The notes below the pieces were generated by a model. That model made no database searches. It was not told the origin of the DNA and saw only the letters and a program-made list of their open reading frames with translations. Of a DNA stretch of 36,851 nucleotides, positions 9,970-17,847 are shown piece by piece. This DNA comes from Deltaproteobacteria bacterium (lineage in GTDB: Bacteria; Myxococcota_A; UBA9160; SMWR01): the NCBI GenBank assembly GCA_024638705.1, contig JAHEJV010000008.1, positions 1 to 36,851 on the forward strand, in the 5' to 3' direction. The position numbers and the translations under genes were made by a program. Position 1 is the first letter of the stretch. Every line of letters starts with the position of its first letter.

Positions 9970-10581
9970 GTGATCATCGCCTGTCTCGACCTCGAGGGCG
10001 TCCTCGTCCCGGAAATCTGGATCAACGTCGCCGAGCGCACGGGCATCGACGCGCTGCGCATGACCACTCGCGACGAGCCCGACTACGACGTGCTGATGGG
10101 CAAGCGTCTCGCGATTCTCGACGAGCACGGCCTCGGTCTTCCCGACATCCAGGACGTGATCGGAACCCTGTCGCCGCTCGAGGGCGCGCCGGCCTTCGTC
10201 GACTGGCTGCGCGAGCGCTTCCAGGTCGTGGTCCTGTCGGACACCTTCTACGAGTTCGCCGCGCCGCTGATGCGTCAGCTCGGATTCCCCACGCTCTTCT
10301 GTCACCGTCTGGTCGCAGACGGGAAGGGCCGCGTCACCGACTACCGGCTGCGCATGCCCGATCAGAAGCGCGCCGCGGTGAAGGCCTTCCACGGGCTGAA
10401 CTTCCAGGTGATCGCCGCGGGCGACTCCTACAACGACACCTCGATGTTGGGCGAAGCGGATGCAGGCATCCTGTTCCGACCGCCGGACAACGTGATCGAA
10501 GAATTTCCGGACTTTCCGGTGACGCGCACCTACGACGAGCTGCGCGAAGCCTTCCTGGAGGGAGAACGACGATGCGCTTGA
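9970..10581 (+). CDS. thrH: ThrH-type phosphoserine phosphatase / phosphoserine:homoserine phosphotransferase
   Basis: 203 residues with a GTG start. The protein matches the ThrH subfamily of HAD phosphatases along its whole length. The catalytic loop is [13 protein letters not shown], in which the first Asp of the usual DxD is followed by Leu-Glu, a ThrH hallmark. Motif II is [10 protein letters not shown], the Lys is in [12 protein letters not shown], and motif III is [13 protein letters not shown]. Characterised ThrH dephosphorylates phosphoserine and can pass the phosphate to homoserine, linking serine and threonine synthesis. The longer frame upstream is a shadow of the adaptor gene. Its last 10 bp overlap the start of the downstream cytochrome gene, which suggests co-transcription. 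Confidence 0.92.
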   Translation: MIIACLDLEGVLVPEIWINVAERTGIDALRMTTRDEPDYDVLMGKRLAILDEHGLGLPDIQDVIGTLSPLEGAPAFVDWLRERFQVVVLSDTFYEFAAPLMRQLGFPTLFCHRLVADGKGRVTDYRLRMPDQKRAAVKAFHGLNFQVIAAGDSYNDTSMLGEADAGILFRPPDNVIEEFPDFPVTRTYDELREAFLEGERRCA

Positions 10582-11051
10582 TTCATGGAATGCTCTGCCT
10601 GACCGCTCTGGTCTTCGCGATCGCCTGCGGCGACTCGGGCGATTCCGCCCCCGCCCCGGCCCCCGCGCCGACGCCCGCTCCCGAGGCGCCGACACCGCCG
10701 CCGGCCCCGCCGGAGCCGGCGCCCGCGCCCGCCGAGCCGACGAGCGGACCCGATCCCGTCGCCGGGCAGATGAACTACAAGATGTTCTGCGCCACCTGCC
10801 ACGGCGAAGACGGCTGCGGTGGCGGGCCAGGCGCCGCCGGTCTCGACCCGAAGCCCGCGTTGCACTGCGACGGCGAGTACATGAACGCCCTCTCCGACGA
10901 GCACCTGTTCACGGTGATCAAGGAAGGCGGCCCGGCCGTCGGCAAGTCGCCGCTGATGACGCCCTGGGGCGGCACGCTCAGTGACGACGACATCTACGAC
11001 GTGATCGCCTACCTGCGGTCGATCGCGGATCCGCCCTACGAGGGCAGCTGA
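10572..11051 (+). CDS. Lipoprotein c-type cytochrome (single haem)
   Basis: 159 residues. A signal peptide ends in the lipobox FAIAC (lipidated Cys19). A Pro/Ala linker of about 40 residues (repeated [12 protein letters not shown]) follows, then a cytochrome c domain with haem motif CATCH (73-77). A likely Met axial ligand lies in SPLMTPWGG (Met129), before the last helix [12 protein letters not shown]. The protein should be anchored in a membrane facing the periplasm, with the linker letting the haem domain reach partners. The start overlaps the 3' end of thrH by 10 bp. Redox partner unknown. Similar one-haem domains serve as electron shuttles or as subunits of oxidases and dehydrogenases. 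Confidence 0.88.
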   Translation: MRLIHGMLCLTALVFAIACGDSGDSAPAPAPAPTPAPEAPTPPPAPPEPAPAPAEPTSGPDPVAGQMNYKMFCATCHGEDGCGGGPGAAGLDPKPALHCDGEYMNALSDEHLFTVIKEGGPAVGKSPLMTPWGGTLSDDDIYDVIAYLRSIADPPYEGS

Positions 11052-11086
11052 CCCGAGCGCGCGAAACGGGGCGGCGAAGCCGTGCG

Positions 11087-11911
11087 TCAGCCGGCGCCGG
11101 CCTCGCCCGCTTCGCGTTTTGCGTCGACCTTGAACATCCGGCGACCGCCGGGCTGATAGGTGATCACGAGCGCGCGGCGGCGCGTGTCGGAGTGGTTCGG
11201 CTGCGACCCGTGCACGGTGTGCGGGCTGAAGAAGACGAGGCTGCCGGCGGGTGCGGTGCACGCGACCTCGTCGGCGGCGTCGAACGCGCGCGGATCGGTG
11301 AAGAGCGGTCCGAGCCGACCCTCGCCCTCGAGCCCGGGCAGCATCCCCTTGCGGTGGCTGCCCCGGATCACGCGGAAGCAGCCGTTCTCCTCGTTGGCGT
11401 CGTCGAGCGTGACGAGCACGTTCGGCAGACGGTCGAGCTCGTCGGCGAAGTGCGCCCAGTAGGGCGAGTCCTGGTGCCAGCGGAAGCGCGAGCCCTCGCG
11501 CGGACGCTTGAGATTGAGCTTGTCGGTGAAGAGCGCGACGCGCTCGCTGCGCACGAGGTCGCGCATCGGCTCGACGAGGCGCGCGTCGTCGATGAGCGCG
11601 TTCAGGCGCTCGTCGAGGTGATGGAACGGCTCGATCACCCGGATCGTCCGCGAGCCGGGCTGATGCTCGAGCTGCACCGTCGAACCGCCGGCCTCGTGAT
11701 AGACGTTGCCGTCGATCGCATAGCGCTCGTTAGCCCCGAGCAGCGCGTCGTGGATGCGTGCGACGCAACGCTCGGCCGCGTCGCCGAACTCGCGGATCTC
11801 GTCGGCCGCGAAGACGGCCTTGCGCAGGAAGAAGCCGTCCTCTTCCCAGGCGCGCCGCTCCGCGTCGGTGATCCGTCCGGTGTGCGCCGTTTGCGATCGC
11901 TCCAGAGCCAT
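11087..11911 (-). CDS. Phytanoyl-CoA dioxygenase (PhyH) family Fe(II)/2-oxoglutarate oxygenase
   Basis: 274 residues. The ATG at 11909-11911 is preceded by a good ribosome-binding site (GAGAAAGGGA); the frame continues upstream but without need. The iron-binding triad fits PhyH: His146 and Asp148 in FRWHQDSPYW, and the distal His in SPHTVHGSQPN (His231 or His234). The 2-oxoglutarate-binding Arg is probably in TRRRALVITYQP. The N-terminal EEDGFFLRKAVF is typical. Members hydroxylate fatty acyl-CoAs, small metabolites or antibiotics; the substrate here is unknown. The C-terminal bases resemble a decayed copy of the local repeat (see findings). It is convergent with the upstream cytochrome gene. 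Confidence 0.88.
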   Translation of the reverse strand: MALERSQTAHTGRITDAERRAWEEDGFFLRKAVFAADEIREFGDAAERCVARIHDALLGANERYAIDGNVYHEAGGSTVQLEHQPGSRTIRVIEPFHHLDERLNALIDDARLVEPMRDLVRSERVALFTDKLNLKRPREGSRFRWHQDSPYWAHFADELDRLPNVLVTLDDANEENGCFRVIRGSHRKGMLPGLEGEGRLGPLFTDPRAFDAADEVACTAPAGSLVFFSPHTVHGSQPNHSDTRRRALVITYQPGGRRMFKVDAKREAGEAGAG

Positions 11912-12124
11912 TCCCTTTCTCCGTGCCGCCCGTCTTGCGGACCTGCCCCGCAGCATCGCGCGGGCCCGGCAGTGTCCGACTTGGCCACGCGCATCGCAAG
12001 GGAACCGGGCGGGACGCCCCGGCCAGACCACCTTTTACCCAAGTTTCACACCGGTCTCGCTGCGCCCCGCCGATCGTCCGCCTAGGGTCGGGCGGCTTTT
12101 GATGCAGGAATCGTCGAGGAGGGA

Positions 12125-13060
12125 GTGGTGGCAGAGGCAGTGGTTTCGAGCGGGGCCGGGGCGCAGAACGGGACGGACGGAGCAGCGGATCGGGAGGCGA
12201 GCCGCCTCTCGACCGCCGAGGGCTGGTGGACGCGCCAGGATTCGATCGCGCAGATCGTCTACTGGACGATCCACGCCGCGTGCGGGCTCGTGTTCTTCGT
12301 CGGCGTCTCGACCGCCGATCTCGTCCTGCTCGCCGCGCTCTTCTACGCGCGCATGTTCGCCATCACCGGCGGATACCACCGCTACTTCGCGCACAAGACC
12401 TACAAGACGAGCCGCGCGTTCCAGTTCGTGCTCGCCGCGCTCGGTTGCGCCGCCATCCAGAAGGGTCCGCTCTGGTGGGCCGGCAACCACCGCAACCACC
12501 ACAAGCACGCCGATCAGCCCGAAGACCTGCACTCGCCGAGCCACGGTCTGTGGCACGCCCACCAGGGCTGGATCTTCGAGGGTCGCTGGGACGGCACGCC
12601 GCTCGAGCAGATCGAGGACTTCGCGCGCTACCCCGAGCTGGTCTGGTTGAACCGCAACCACCACGTCCCGCCGCTCGTCCTCGCGGGCCTGTGTCTCGCG
12701 ATCGGCGGCTTCTCCGGTCTCGTCTGGGGCTTCGTCGTGTCGACCGTGCTCCTCTGGCACGCCACCTACACCATCAACTCGCTCTCCCACACCTGGGGAT
12801 CGCGCCGCTACGACACGACGGACACGAGCCGCAACAACTTCTGGCTCGCGCTGCTGACGCTCGGCGAGGGCTGGCACAACAACCACCATCACTTCTGCGC
12901 GTCCGCCCGCCAGGGATTCTTCTGGTGGGAGATCGACATCACCTACTACCTGCTGCGCGGACTGGCCGCCGTCGGCCTGATCTGGGACATCCGCGAGCCG
13001 CCTGCGCACGTCGTGCAGCGCACCGCCGTCGCGAAAGCGGCCCTGCGCGAGGCGGCCTGA
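12125..13060 (+). CDS. Membrane fatty acid (acyl-CoA type) desaturase
   Basis: 311 residues. Three histidine boxes of the delta-9 stearoyl-CoA desaturase class bind the di-iron centre: HRYFAH (85-90), HRNHH (122-126) and HNNHH (251-255). The segments WTIHAACGLVFFVG, TADLVLLAALFY and LVLAGLCLAIGGFSG are membrane spans. The enzyme would insert a cis double bond in a long-chain acyl group in the cytoplasmic membrane, tuning fluidity. GTG at 12125 or the next GTG at 12128 is the start, with GGAGGGA just upstream. About 210 bp separates it from the divergent PhyH gene. No dedicated ferredoxin or reductase is adjacent, so the electron donor is unknown. Confidence 0.92.
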   Translation: MVAEAVVSSGAGAQNGTDGAADREASRLSTAEGWWTRQDSIAQIVYWTIHAACGLVFFVGVSTADLVLLAALFYARMFAITGGYHRYFAHKTYKTSRAFQFVLAALGCAAIQKGPLWWAGNHRNHHKHADQPEDLHSPSHGLWHAHQGWIFEGRWDGTPLEQIEDFARYPELVWLNRNHHVPPLVLAGLCLAIGGFSGLVWGFVVSTVLLWHATYTINSLSHTWGSRRYDTTDTSRNNFWLALLTLGEGWHNNHHHFCASARQGFFWWEIDITYYLLRGLAAVGLIWDIREPPAHVVQRTAVAKAALREAA

Positions 13061-13082
13061 TCGAGCGCCGGCGCGAGCCGCG

Positions 13083-13592
13083 CTAGAAGTCCTCGATCAG
13101 CGCGGCCAGCGCCCAGATCTGCTCGCGCGAGAGGGTCCGGTCCCAGCCGGGCATCGTGTTCGGAACGCCCTCGCGGTCGCCGCCCTCGGCGATGCGGCGG
13201 TAGACGACCGCGCGAAATCCGTCCCCGGTGATCGCGAACGCGAACGCCGAGCCGAAGCTGCCCCAGTCGCGCGGCGGCTTCTGTCCCGGCGACGTGGCGA
13301 TCGTCGCGTCCTCCACGCGTCCGCGCGAGCCGTGACAGTGCGCGCAGAGATCGCGCCACAGAGCGCGCGCCTCCCGACGCATTTCCGTGTCAGAGCGCGT
13401 CTCGGCGGGGATCTCGGTCGAGAATGCGGCGTCGCGCTCCCGCGCGGCGGACTCCTCGATGCCGAGCTGGGCCGCGCGAAAGGCGTACCAGCCATCGCCG
13501 GCGTGCGACGGCCCGGGATCGACGGCGGGCGGCGCTCCCTGGCAGGCGGTCAGAAGGATCAGGCCGAGGATCGTCGGGAGTGTGCAGCGCAT
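13083..13592 (-). CDS. Lipoprotein c-type cytochrome (single haem)
   Basis: 169 residues from the ATG at 13590-13592, chosen because it opens directly into a lipoprotein signal (MRCTLPTILGLILLTAC, lipidated Cys17). The haem motif is CAHCH (83-87) and the probable axial Met is Met147 in VPNTMPGW. The last helix REQIWALAALIEDF is typical of class I cytochrome c. It should be a membrane-anchored periplasmic electron carrier. The stop lies 23 bp from that of the convergent desaturase gene. It differs from the cytochrome at 10572 in lacking the Pro/Ala linker. Confidence 0.87.
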   Translation of the reverse strand: MRCTLPTILGLILLTACQGAPPAVDPGPSHAGDGWYAFRAAQLGIEESAARERDAAFSTEIPAETRSDTEMRREARALWRDLCAHCHGSRGRVEDATIATSPGQKPPRDWGSFGSAFAFAITGDGFRAVVYRRIAEGGDREGVPNTMPGWDRTLSREQIWALAALIEDF

Positions 13593-13642
13593 CGGCGGCC
13601 TAGATTGCACGATCGCGCGCGGGTTCGCGACGCGAACACCGA

Positions 13643-13648
13643 TATACT
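13643..13648 (+). promoter_or_regulatory. Possible -10 element (TATACT) for the PP2C gene
   Basis: TATACT stands out in the GC-rich 112-bp gap between the divergent cytochrome and phosphatase genes, 56 bp before the phosphatase ATG. No good -35 hexamer lies at 16-18 bp spacing. Confidence 0.3.
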
Positions 13649-13704
13649 GCTTGGCCCTCCCGAGCCCGCCCTTCCCTCTTCCCCTCGACCGGAGACGATC
13701 GACC

Positions 13705-14529
13705 ATGCGCACCGGCCTGCTGCTCGGCCGCGATCACACGCGGATCGGCGATCTGGCCGCGCTCGCCGAGGGGAGGAGCGCGGTCGCGCTCTCGCGCGGC
13801 GGCGCCGCGAAGACCTACGACTATCGCGACCCGAACGAGGACGCCTGCGCCTTCGCGTTCACCGACCACGCCTATCTCGTCGCGGTGGCCGACGGACACT
13901 GGGGAAGCGGCGGGGCGGCGCTCGCCCTCGAACGTCTCCTCGAACGCCACGCGCCGCGTTGGCTCGCGCCCACCACCATCGCACTGGCCGAGCGCTGGCC
14001 GACGGAGGCGCCGGACGTCGTGCAGGATCTCGACCGCACGCTGGTCTCGGCCGGCGAAGGCGTGAATACGATCGGCCGCACGACGCTCACCCTCGTCGTC
14101 GCGCGTCCGGCCGACGGCTGGTGGTCCGGGCTCTGCGTCGGCGACAGCCATCTGTTCGAGATCGAAGGCGACGCGGTCCACGAGCACTTTCCGGCATCGG
14201 GCCGCGGCGGCCTGTTCGTCGGCGATCCGCGCACCGATCGCGAACGCGCCGAGGCCGGCACGCGCGCCGGCGTGCAGGCCCTGACGCCGTCGACCTGTTT
14301 CGTGCTCGCGACCGACGGGCTCTCCGAGCAGGGGATCGGCGTCCACGATCCGGGGCGCGCCGTCGCGGACGCCTTCCTCGCGGCCCGCGAAAGCGACGAT
14401 CCCTCCCTGCGACCGCTCGCGGCAGCGCGTCACCTGGCCGAGACCGCGCTCGAGTCGCACCGTCGACGGAAGGCCGGCGACAACATCGCCACCGCGTGTC
14501 TGTGGCTGGGCGAAGACGACGGCCGCTAG
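13705..14529 (+). CDS. PP2C-family protein serine/threonine phosphatase
   Basis: 274 residues. The metal-binding motifs of PP2C phosphatases are present: PNEDACAFAF (from residue 44), VAVADGHWGSGGA (Asp63-Gly64), a conserved FVLATDGLSEQ, and the C-terminal GDNIATACLWL with the last metal-binding Asp. The reaction is Mg/Mn-dependent removal of phosphate from Ser/Thr of a protein. No kinase or anti-sigma partner is adjacent, so target unknown. ATG at 13705 is chosen because the longer upstream frame only overlaps the divergent cytochrome gene. Its TAG stop overlaps the stop of the convergent flavoprotein gene within CTAG. Confidence 0.85.
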   Translation: MRTGLLLGRDHTRIGDLAALAEGRSAVALSRGGAAKTYDYRDPNEDACAFAFTDHAYLVAVADGHWGSGGAALALERLLERHAPRWLAPTTIALAERWPTEAPDVVQDLDRTLVSAGEGVNTIGRTTLTLVVARPADGWWSGLCVGDSHLFEIEGDAVHEHFPASGRGGLFVGDPRTDRERAEAGTRAGVQALTPSTCFVLATDGLSEQGIGVHDPGRAVADAFLAARESDDPSLRPLAAARHLAETALESHRRRKAGDNIATACLWLGEDDGR

Positions 14530-15647
14530 AACGATGCGAGCAGGGAGACGACGCGCTCACCCAACGAGAGCGACGCCGTGAGGCCGGGCGATTCGATCCC
14601 GATCAGGTTCACGAAGCCGGGCAGGCGCGCGTCGGACTCCTCGTTCACCTCGAAATCGCGGAACGGCTCGCCCTCGGCGGAGAGCTTCGGGCGGATCCCG
14701 GCGTAGTCCGGGGTGAGCCATTCGGGCCGCATCGCGGCGAGATAGCGCCCGGCGGCCGCGGCGAAGGCTCGGTTCTTCTGCGGGTCGACGGCGTAGTCGA
14801 GCTTCTCGACGTACTCGGTGTCCGGGCCGAAACGGATCCGGCCGGCGAGGTCGAGGGTGGCGTGAACGCCGAGGCCGGCGCCGGCGGGCACGGGATAGAC
14901 GAGGCGGGAGAACGAGATCGGCGCCGACGGTGCGAGCGCGAAGTAGTCGCCCTTGCAGGGATGGAGCCGGTAGCCGCGGGCGTCGACGTCGATGCCCGCG
15001 AGCTCCGCCACGCGATCGCTCGCGAGGCCGGCGGCATTCACCACCGCCGCACTCTGCAGCGCAGCGGACTCGCCGTCGCTCGCGCGCGTCTCGACGCGAT
15101 AGCCCTCGGCGCCGCCGTCGATGCCACACACCTCGGTGTTCATCACGAGCAACGCCCCGTGCTCCTCGGCCTCGGCGGCGAGCGACAGACACAGCGCGTG
15201 GCCGTCGACGATCCCGGTCTCGGGCGACTCGAGTCCGGCGACGGCGCGCACGTCCGGCTCGCCGGCAGCGAGCTCGGCGTGCGACAACATGCGCATCCCG
15301 GGCACCCCGTTGGCATTCGCCTTGCGCTCGATGCCCTCGAGCGTCGCGGTCTCCGCCTCGGTCGTCGCCACGATCCACTTGCCGAGCTTCTGGTGCGGAA
15401 TGCCGCGTTCCGCGCAGCGCTCGTAGAGCATCTCGCGGCCGGCGACGCAGGTGAGCGCCTTCAGCGAGCCCTGCGGGTAGTAGATGCCGGCATGGATCAC
15501 CTCGCTGTTGCGCGACGTGGTCTCCTGGGCAAGCGCCGCGTGACGCTCGACGAGCACGACGCTGCGTCCCGCGCGCGCCAATGCCGCGGCGGCGGCCAGC
15601 CCGACCACCCCGCCTCCGATCACCACGACGTCGCAGTCGCGTTCCAT
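14526..15647 (-). CDS. FAD-dependent oxidoreductase, L-2-hydroxyglutarate oxidase/dehydrogenase-like
   Basis: 373 residues of the DAO family. The N-terminal dinucleotide fold is CDVVVIGGGVVGLAAAAALA (5-24), ending with Glu in VVLVERH. ETTSRNSEVIHAGIYYPQGS is the diagnostic segment of L2HGDH/LhgO proteins (…S.RNS.V.HAG.YY..GSLKA). The C-terminal IGIESPGLTASLSLGE is the usual second FAD contact. The family oxidises L-2-hydroxyglutarate to 2-oxoglutarate, passing electrons to quinones or oxygen. A good ribosome-binding site (GGAGAAGG) precedes the ATG. It lies 85 bp downstream of the PfkB gene on the same strand and may be co-transcribed. Confidence 0.85.
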   Translation of the reverse strand: MERDCDVVVIGGGVVGLAAAAALARAGRSVVLVERHAALAQETTSRNSEVIHAGIYYPQGSLKALTCVAGREMLYERCAERGIPHQKLGKWIVATTEAETATLEGIERKANANGVPGMRMLSHAELAAGEPDVRAVAGLESPETGIVDGHALCLSLAAEAEEHGALLVMNTEVCGIDGGAEGYRVETRASDGESAALQSAAVVNAAGLASDRVAELAGIDVDARGYRLHPCKGDYFALAPSAPISFSRLVYPVPAGAGLGVHATLDLAGRIRFGPDTEYVEKLDYAVDPQKNRAFAAAAGRYLAAMRPEWLTPDYAGIRPKLSAEGEPFRDFEVNEESDARLPGFVNLIGIESPGLTASLSLGERVVSLLASF

Positions 15648-15732
15648 GCTCGCCTTCTCCCGCCGGTGCCTTTCTGCTTCGGCCGGCGCGACGTCCCGCT
15701 GGAGCGCTCACGGCGTGGCGCTGCGCGAGACC

Positions 15733-16668
15733 TCAGAAGCCGGAGCCGAACGAGTCCTCGTAGCGTTTGCGGATCGCGTCGGCGTCGTAGGACAACGCCT
15801 GCGCGCCCTCCACTTCCACCTGCCAGCCGCCGAGCACGCTGCCGAGGCGTCCCGCGACGTCGAGCGACTTGCCACGGGCCAGACCGAAGAGATAGCCCGC
15901 GCGATAGGCGTCGCCGCAGCCGGTCGGGTCGACGACCCGATCCACCTTCGAGGGCGGGATCTCGATCGACTTGCCGTCGCTGCGGATCTCGGAGCCCTCG
16001 GCGCCGCGCGTGATGATCACGCTGTCGCAGCGCGCCTCGATCTCCTGCTCGGACTGGCCGGTCTGTTCGAGGGTGAGCTTCCACTCGTAGTCGTTCACGA
16101 AGTAACCCGCGGCGCCGTCGATCAGCAGGAGGAGCTCTTCACGGGAAAGGATCGGAAGCCCGTGGCTCGGATCGATGTAGGTGGGGACGCCGCGCTGCTT
16201 GAGCGCGCGGGCGTGATCGAGCATCGCCTGCTTGCCGTTCGCCGACACGATCGCGAGCTCGACCGGCTCGTCGACGTCCTCGACGCGCGCCTCGTGTGCC
16301 CGCGCCATGGCGCCTTCGTAGAAGGCCCAGATCTGGCAGTCCTCTCTGTCGGTGGTGACGAAGCCCTGAGGCGTGCGGACGTCGTCGAACACGCGGATGC
16401 CGTCGCGGCGCACGCCGTGGCGGTCGAGCCAATCGGCGTACGGGCCGAAGTCGGAGCCGACCGTCGCGAGGATCAGCGGATCGGCGCCGAGGTGGCGCAG
16501 GTGATAGGCGATGTTCGCCGCGACCCCGCCGAAGTGGGTGTCGAGGCTGGTGATGTTGAACGAGACGTTCAGCGCATGCACCTGATCGGGCAGGATGTGA
16601 TTCGCGAACCGATCGGGAAACACCATGATGTGGTCGAGCGCAACGGAGCCGGAGACGAGTATCGACAT
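15733..16668 (-). CDS. PfkB-family sugar/nucleoside kinase
   Basis: 311 residues of the ribokinase/PfkB superfamily. The substrate-side glycine motif is FGGVAANIAYHLRHLGA (47-63). The ATP-site and catalytic motif is DPTGCGDAYRAGYLFGLA (247-264), with Asp253 as base. PfkB proteins phosphorylate sugars or nucleosides; the opening SILVSGSVALDHIM and overall length resemble adenosine kinase-like bacterial members, but the substrate is not fixed by sequence. The frame stays open upstream to 16995 only because the tandem repeats there lack stops. I choose ATG at 16666-16668 because it starts the first beta strand of the family. Its upstream region is made of the repeat array. Confidence 0.88.
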   Translation of the reverse strand: MSILVSGSVALDHIMVFPDRFANHILPDQVHALNVSFNITSLDTHFGGVAANIAYHLRHLGADPLILATVGSDFGPYADWLDRHGVRRDGIRVFDDVRTPQGFVTTDREDCQIWAFYEGAMARAHEARVEDVDEPVELAIVSANGKQAMLDHARALKQRGVPTYIDPSHGLPILSREELLLLIDGAAGYFVNDYEWKLTLEQTGQSEQEIEARCDSVIITRGAEGSEIRSDGKSIEIPPSKVDRVVDPTGCGDAYRAGYLFGLARGKSLDVAGRLGSVLGGWQVEVEGAQALSYDADAIRKRYEDSFGSGF

Positions 16669-16686
16669 GGCGGGGAGGGGTAGCAT

Positions 16687-16810
16687 GCAAGCCGGCCCGA
16701 GGCCGGCGCGCAGCGAGCCGAAGGCGAGCGAAGTCGAAAGGATGCCTCCGCCCCTCTCGAGTCCCCTCCCTCTTCGAATCATCGAGCCCGTCACCGAAAC
16801 GAACACCGCA
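16687..16810 (+). repeat. Dispersed repeat, full copy C (first of tandem array)
   Basis: 124 bp. The head has stem GCCGGCC-CGA-GGCCGGC and second hairpin GCC-GAA-GGC flanked by tandem G-A positions. A 40-bp pyrimidine-rich spacer follows, then the conserved tail beginning GAATCATCGAGCCCG and ending ACGAACACCGCA. A 34-bp linker joins it to the next copy. Confidence 0.9.
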
Positions 16811-16844
16811 CACGCACCCCACCGACGCGCTTCGCATCGCCCAT

Positions 16845-16968
16845 GCAAGCCGGCCGAAGGCCGGCGCGCAGCGAGCCGAAGGCGAGCGAAGTCAAAAGGC
16901 TGCCTCCGCTCCCCCCGAAGCCTCCCACCCCTCGAATCATCGAGCCCGTCACCGAAACGAACACCGCA
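16845..16968 (+). repeat. Dispersed repeat, full copy D
   Basis: 124 bp, exactly 158 bp downstream of copy C. Head stem GCCGGCC-GAA-GGCCGGC. The spacer differs most from its neighbours, while head, tail and the 34-bp linker (ACGCACCCCACCGACGCGCT onward) are nearly identical to C. Confidence 0.9.
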
Positions 16969-17002
16969 CACGCACCCCACCGACGCGCTTCGCATCGCCC
17001 AT

Positions 17003-17126
17003 GCAAGCCGGCCGAAGGCCGGCGCGCAGCGAGCCGAAGGCGAGCGAAGTCAAGCGGATGCCTCCGCCTCTCTCGAGTCCCATCCCCCTTCGAATCATCG
17101 AGCCCGTCCCCGACACGAACACCGCA
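17003..17126 (+). repeat. Dispersed repeat, full copy E
   Basis: 124 bp, exactly 158 bp downstream of copy D. The tail has diverged slightly (CCCGTCCCCGACACGAACAC), and the sequence after it departs from the C/D linker. It ends about 70 bp before the purN start. Confidence 0.9.
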
Positions 17127-17194
17127 CCCGCGAGCCCCGCACTCCCTTCACGACACCCCACCCCTCCTCGCCAATCCGCACTACGCTCCGCGCC

Positions 17195-17812
17195 ATGTCT
17201 CCCCTCCGCGTCGCCGTCCTGCTCTCCGGCGAAGGCACCAGCCTCGAGAACCTCTTCGAACACATCGACGCCGGGCTCCCCGCCCGGATCGAAGTCGTCC
17301 TCGCCTCGAAAGCGAACGCCGGCGGACTCGCGCGCGCGACGCGGCGCGGCGTCCCCGCCATCGCGGTGCCGCGCCGCGACCACCCCGAAGTCGGCGACTT
17401 CAACGACGCCCTCCACGCAGAGCTCGAACGTCACGAGGTCGACCTCGTCGCCCTGCTCGGCTTCCTCTCCCCATTCGAGCCGCGCGAGCGCTTCGCCGGC
17501 CGGGTCATCAACGTGCACCCGGCGCTGATCCCGGCCTTTTCCGGCCGCGGCTACTACGGACACCGCGTCCACGAGGCGGTCCTAGAAGCCGGGGTGAAGG
17601 TCAGCGGTGCGACGGTGCACTTCGCCGACGACGAGTACGACCACGGCCCGATCCTGCTCCAGGAGGCCGTGCCGGTCTTCGACGACGACACGCCCGACTC
17701 GCTGGCAGAGCGCGTGCAAGCGCTGGAGCGCCGAATCGTGCCCGAGGCGATCCGGTTGATCGCCGAGGGGCGGGTCACCGTCGACGGCCGCCGGGTGCGC
17801 ATCAAGTCCTGA
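17195..17812 (+). CDS. purN: Phosphoribosylglycinamide formyltransferase PurN
   Basis: 205 residues, the usual size of monofunctional GAR transformylase, which transfers formyl from 10-formyl-tetrahydrofolate to GAR in purine synthesis. The N-terminal phosphate loop is AVLLSGEGTSLENL. The catalytic Asn106 and His108 lie in VINVHPALIPAFSG, followed by GYYGHRVHEAVLEAGVKVSG and the catalytic Asp149 in DDEYDHGPILLQ. The ATG at 17195 follows the repeat array; the longer frame upstream is repeat-derived. The gene stands alone, without other pur genes nearby. About 104 bp and the imuA operator follow. Confidence 0.93.
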   Translation: MSPLRVAVLLSGEGTSLENLFEHIDAGLPARIEVVLASKANAGGLARATRRGVPAIAVPRRDHPEVGDFNDALHAELERHEVDLVALLGFLSPFEPRERFAGRVINVHPALIPAFSGRGYYGHRVHEAVLEAGVKVSGATVHFADDEYDHGPILLQEAVPVFDDDTPDSLAERVQALERRIVPEAIRLIAEGRVTVDGRRVRIKS

Positions 17813-17847
17813 GCCGAGAGGGACCGGGCGCCGCGATCGCCGGTCGA

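Larger units (their letters stand above)
16669..17194. other. Intergenic region occupied by the repeat array
   Basis: A 526-bp gap between the divergent pfkB and purN starts, almost entirely three tandem 158-bp units (copies C, D, E). No gene is supported. Any promoter for either gene must lie inside or immediately beside the repeats. Confidence 0.75.

Noticed and set aside
9880-10695. Long N-terminal extension of the RND adaptor
   Set aside because: It is antisense to thrH, which has clear HAD motifs, and it would remove the signal peptide.
15660-15705. Hairpin CGCCGG to CCGGCG between the PfkB and flavoprotein genes
   Set aside because: A six-bp stem with a long loop is expected by chance in such GC-rich DNA, and nothing else supports a function.
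16669-16995. N-terminal extension of the PfkB kinase
   Set aside because: The added ~109 residues are encoded by the tandem repeats (for example repeated [11 protein letters not shown]). The kinase family begins at MSILVSGS.
16685-17158. CRISPR array
   Set aside because: The unit is 158 bp with only three copies, the same units occur singly elsewhere and inside genes, and no cas genes are present.
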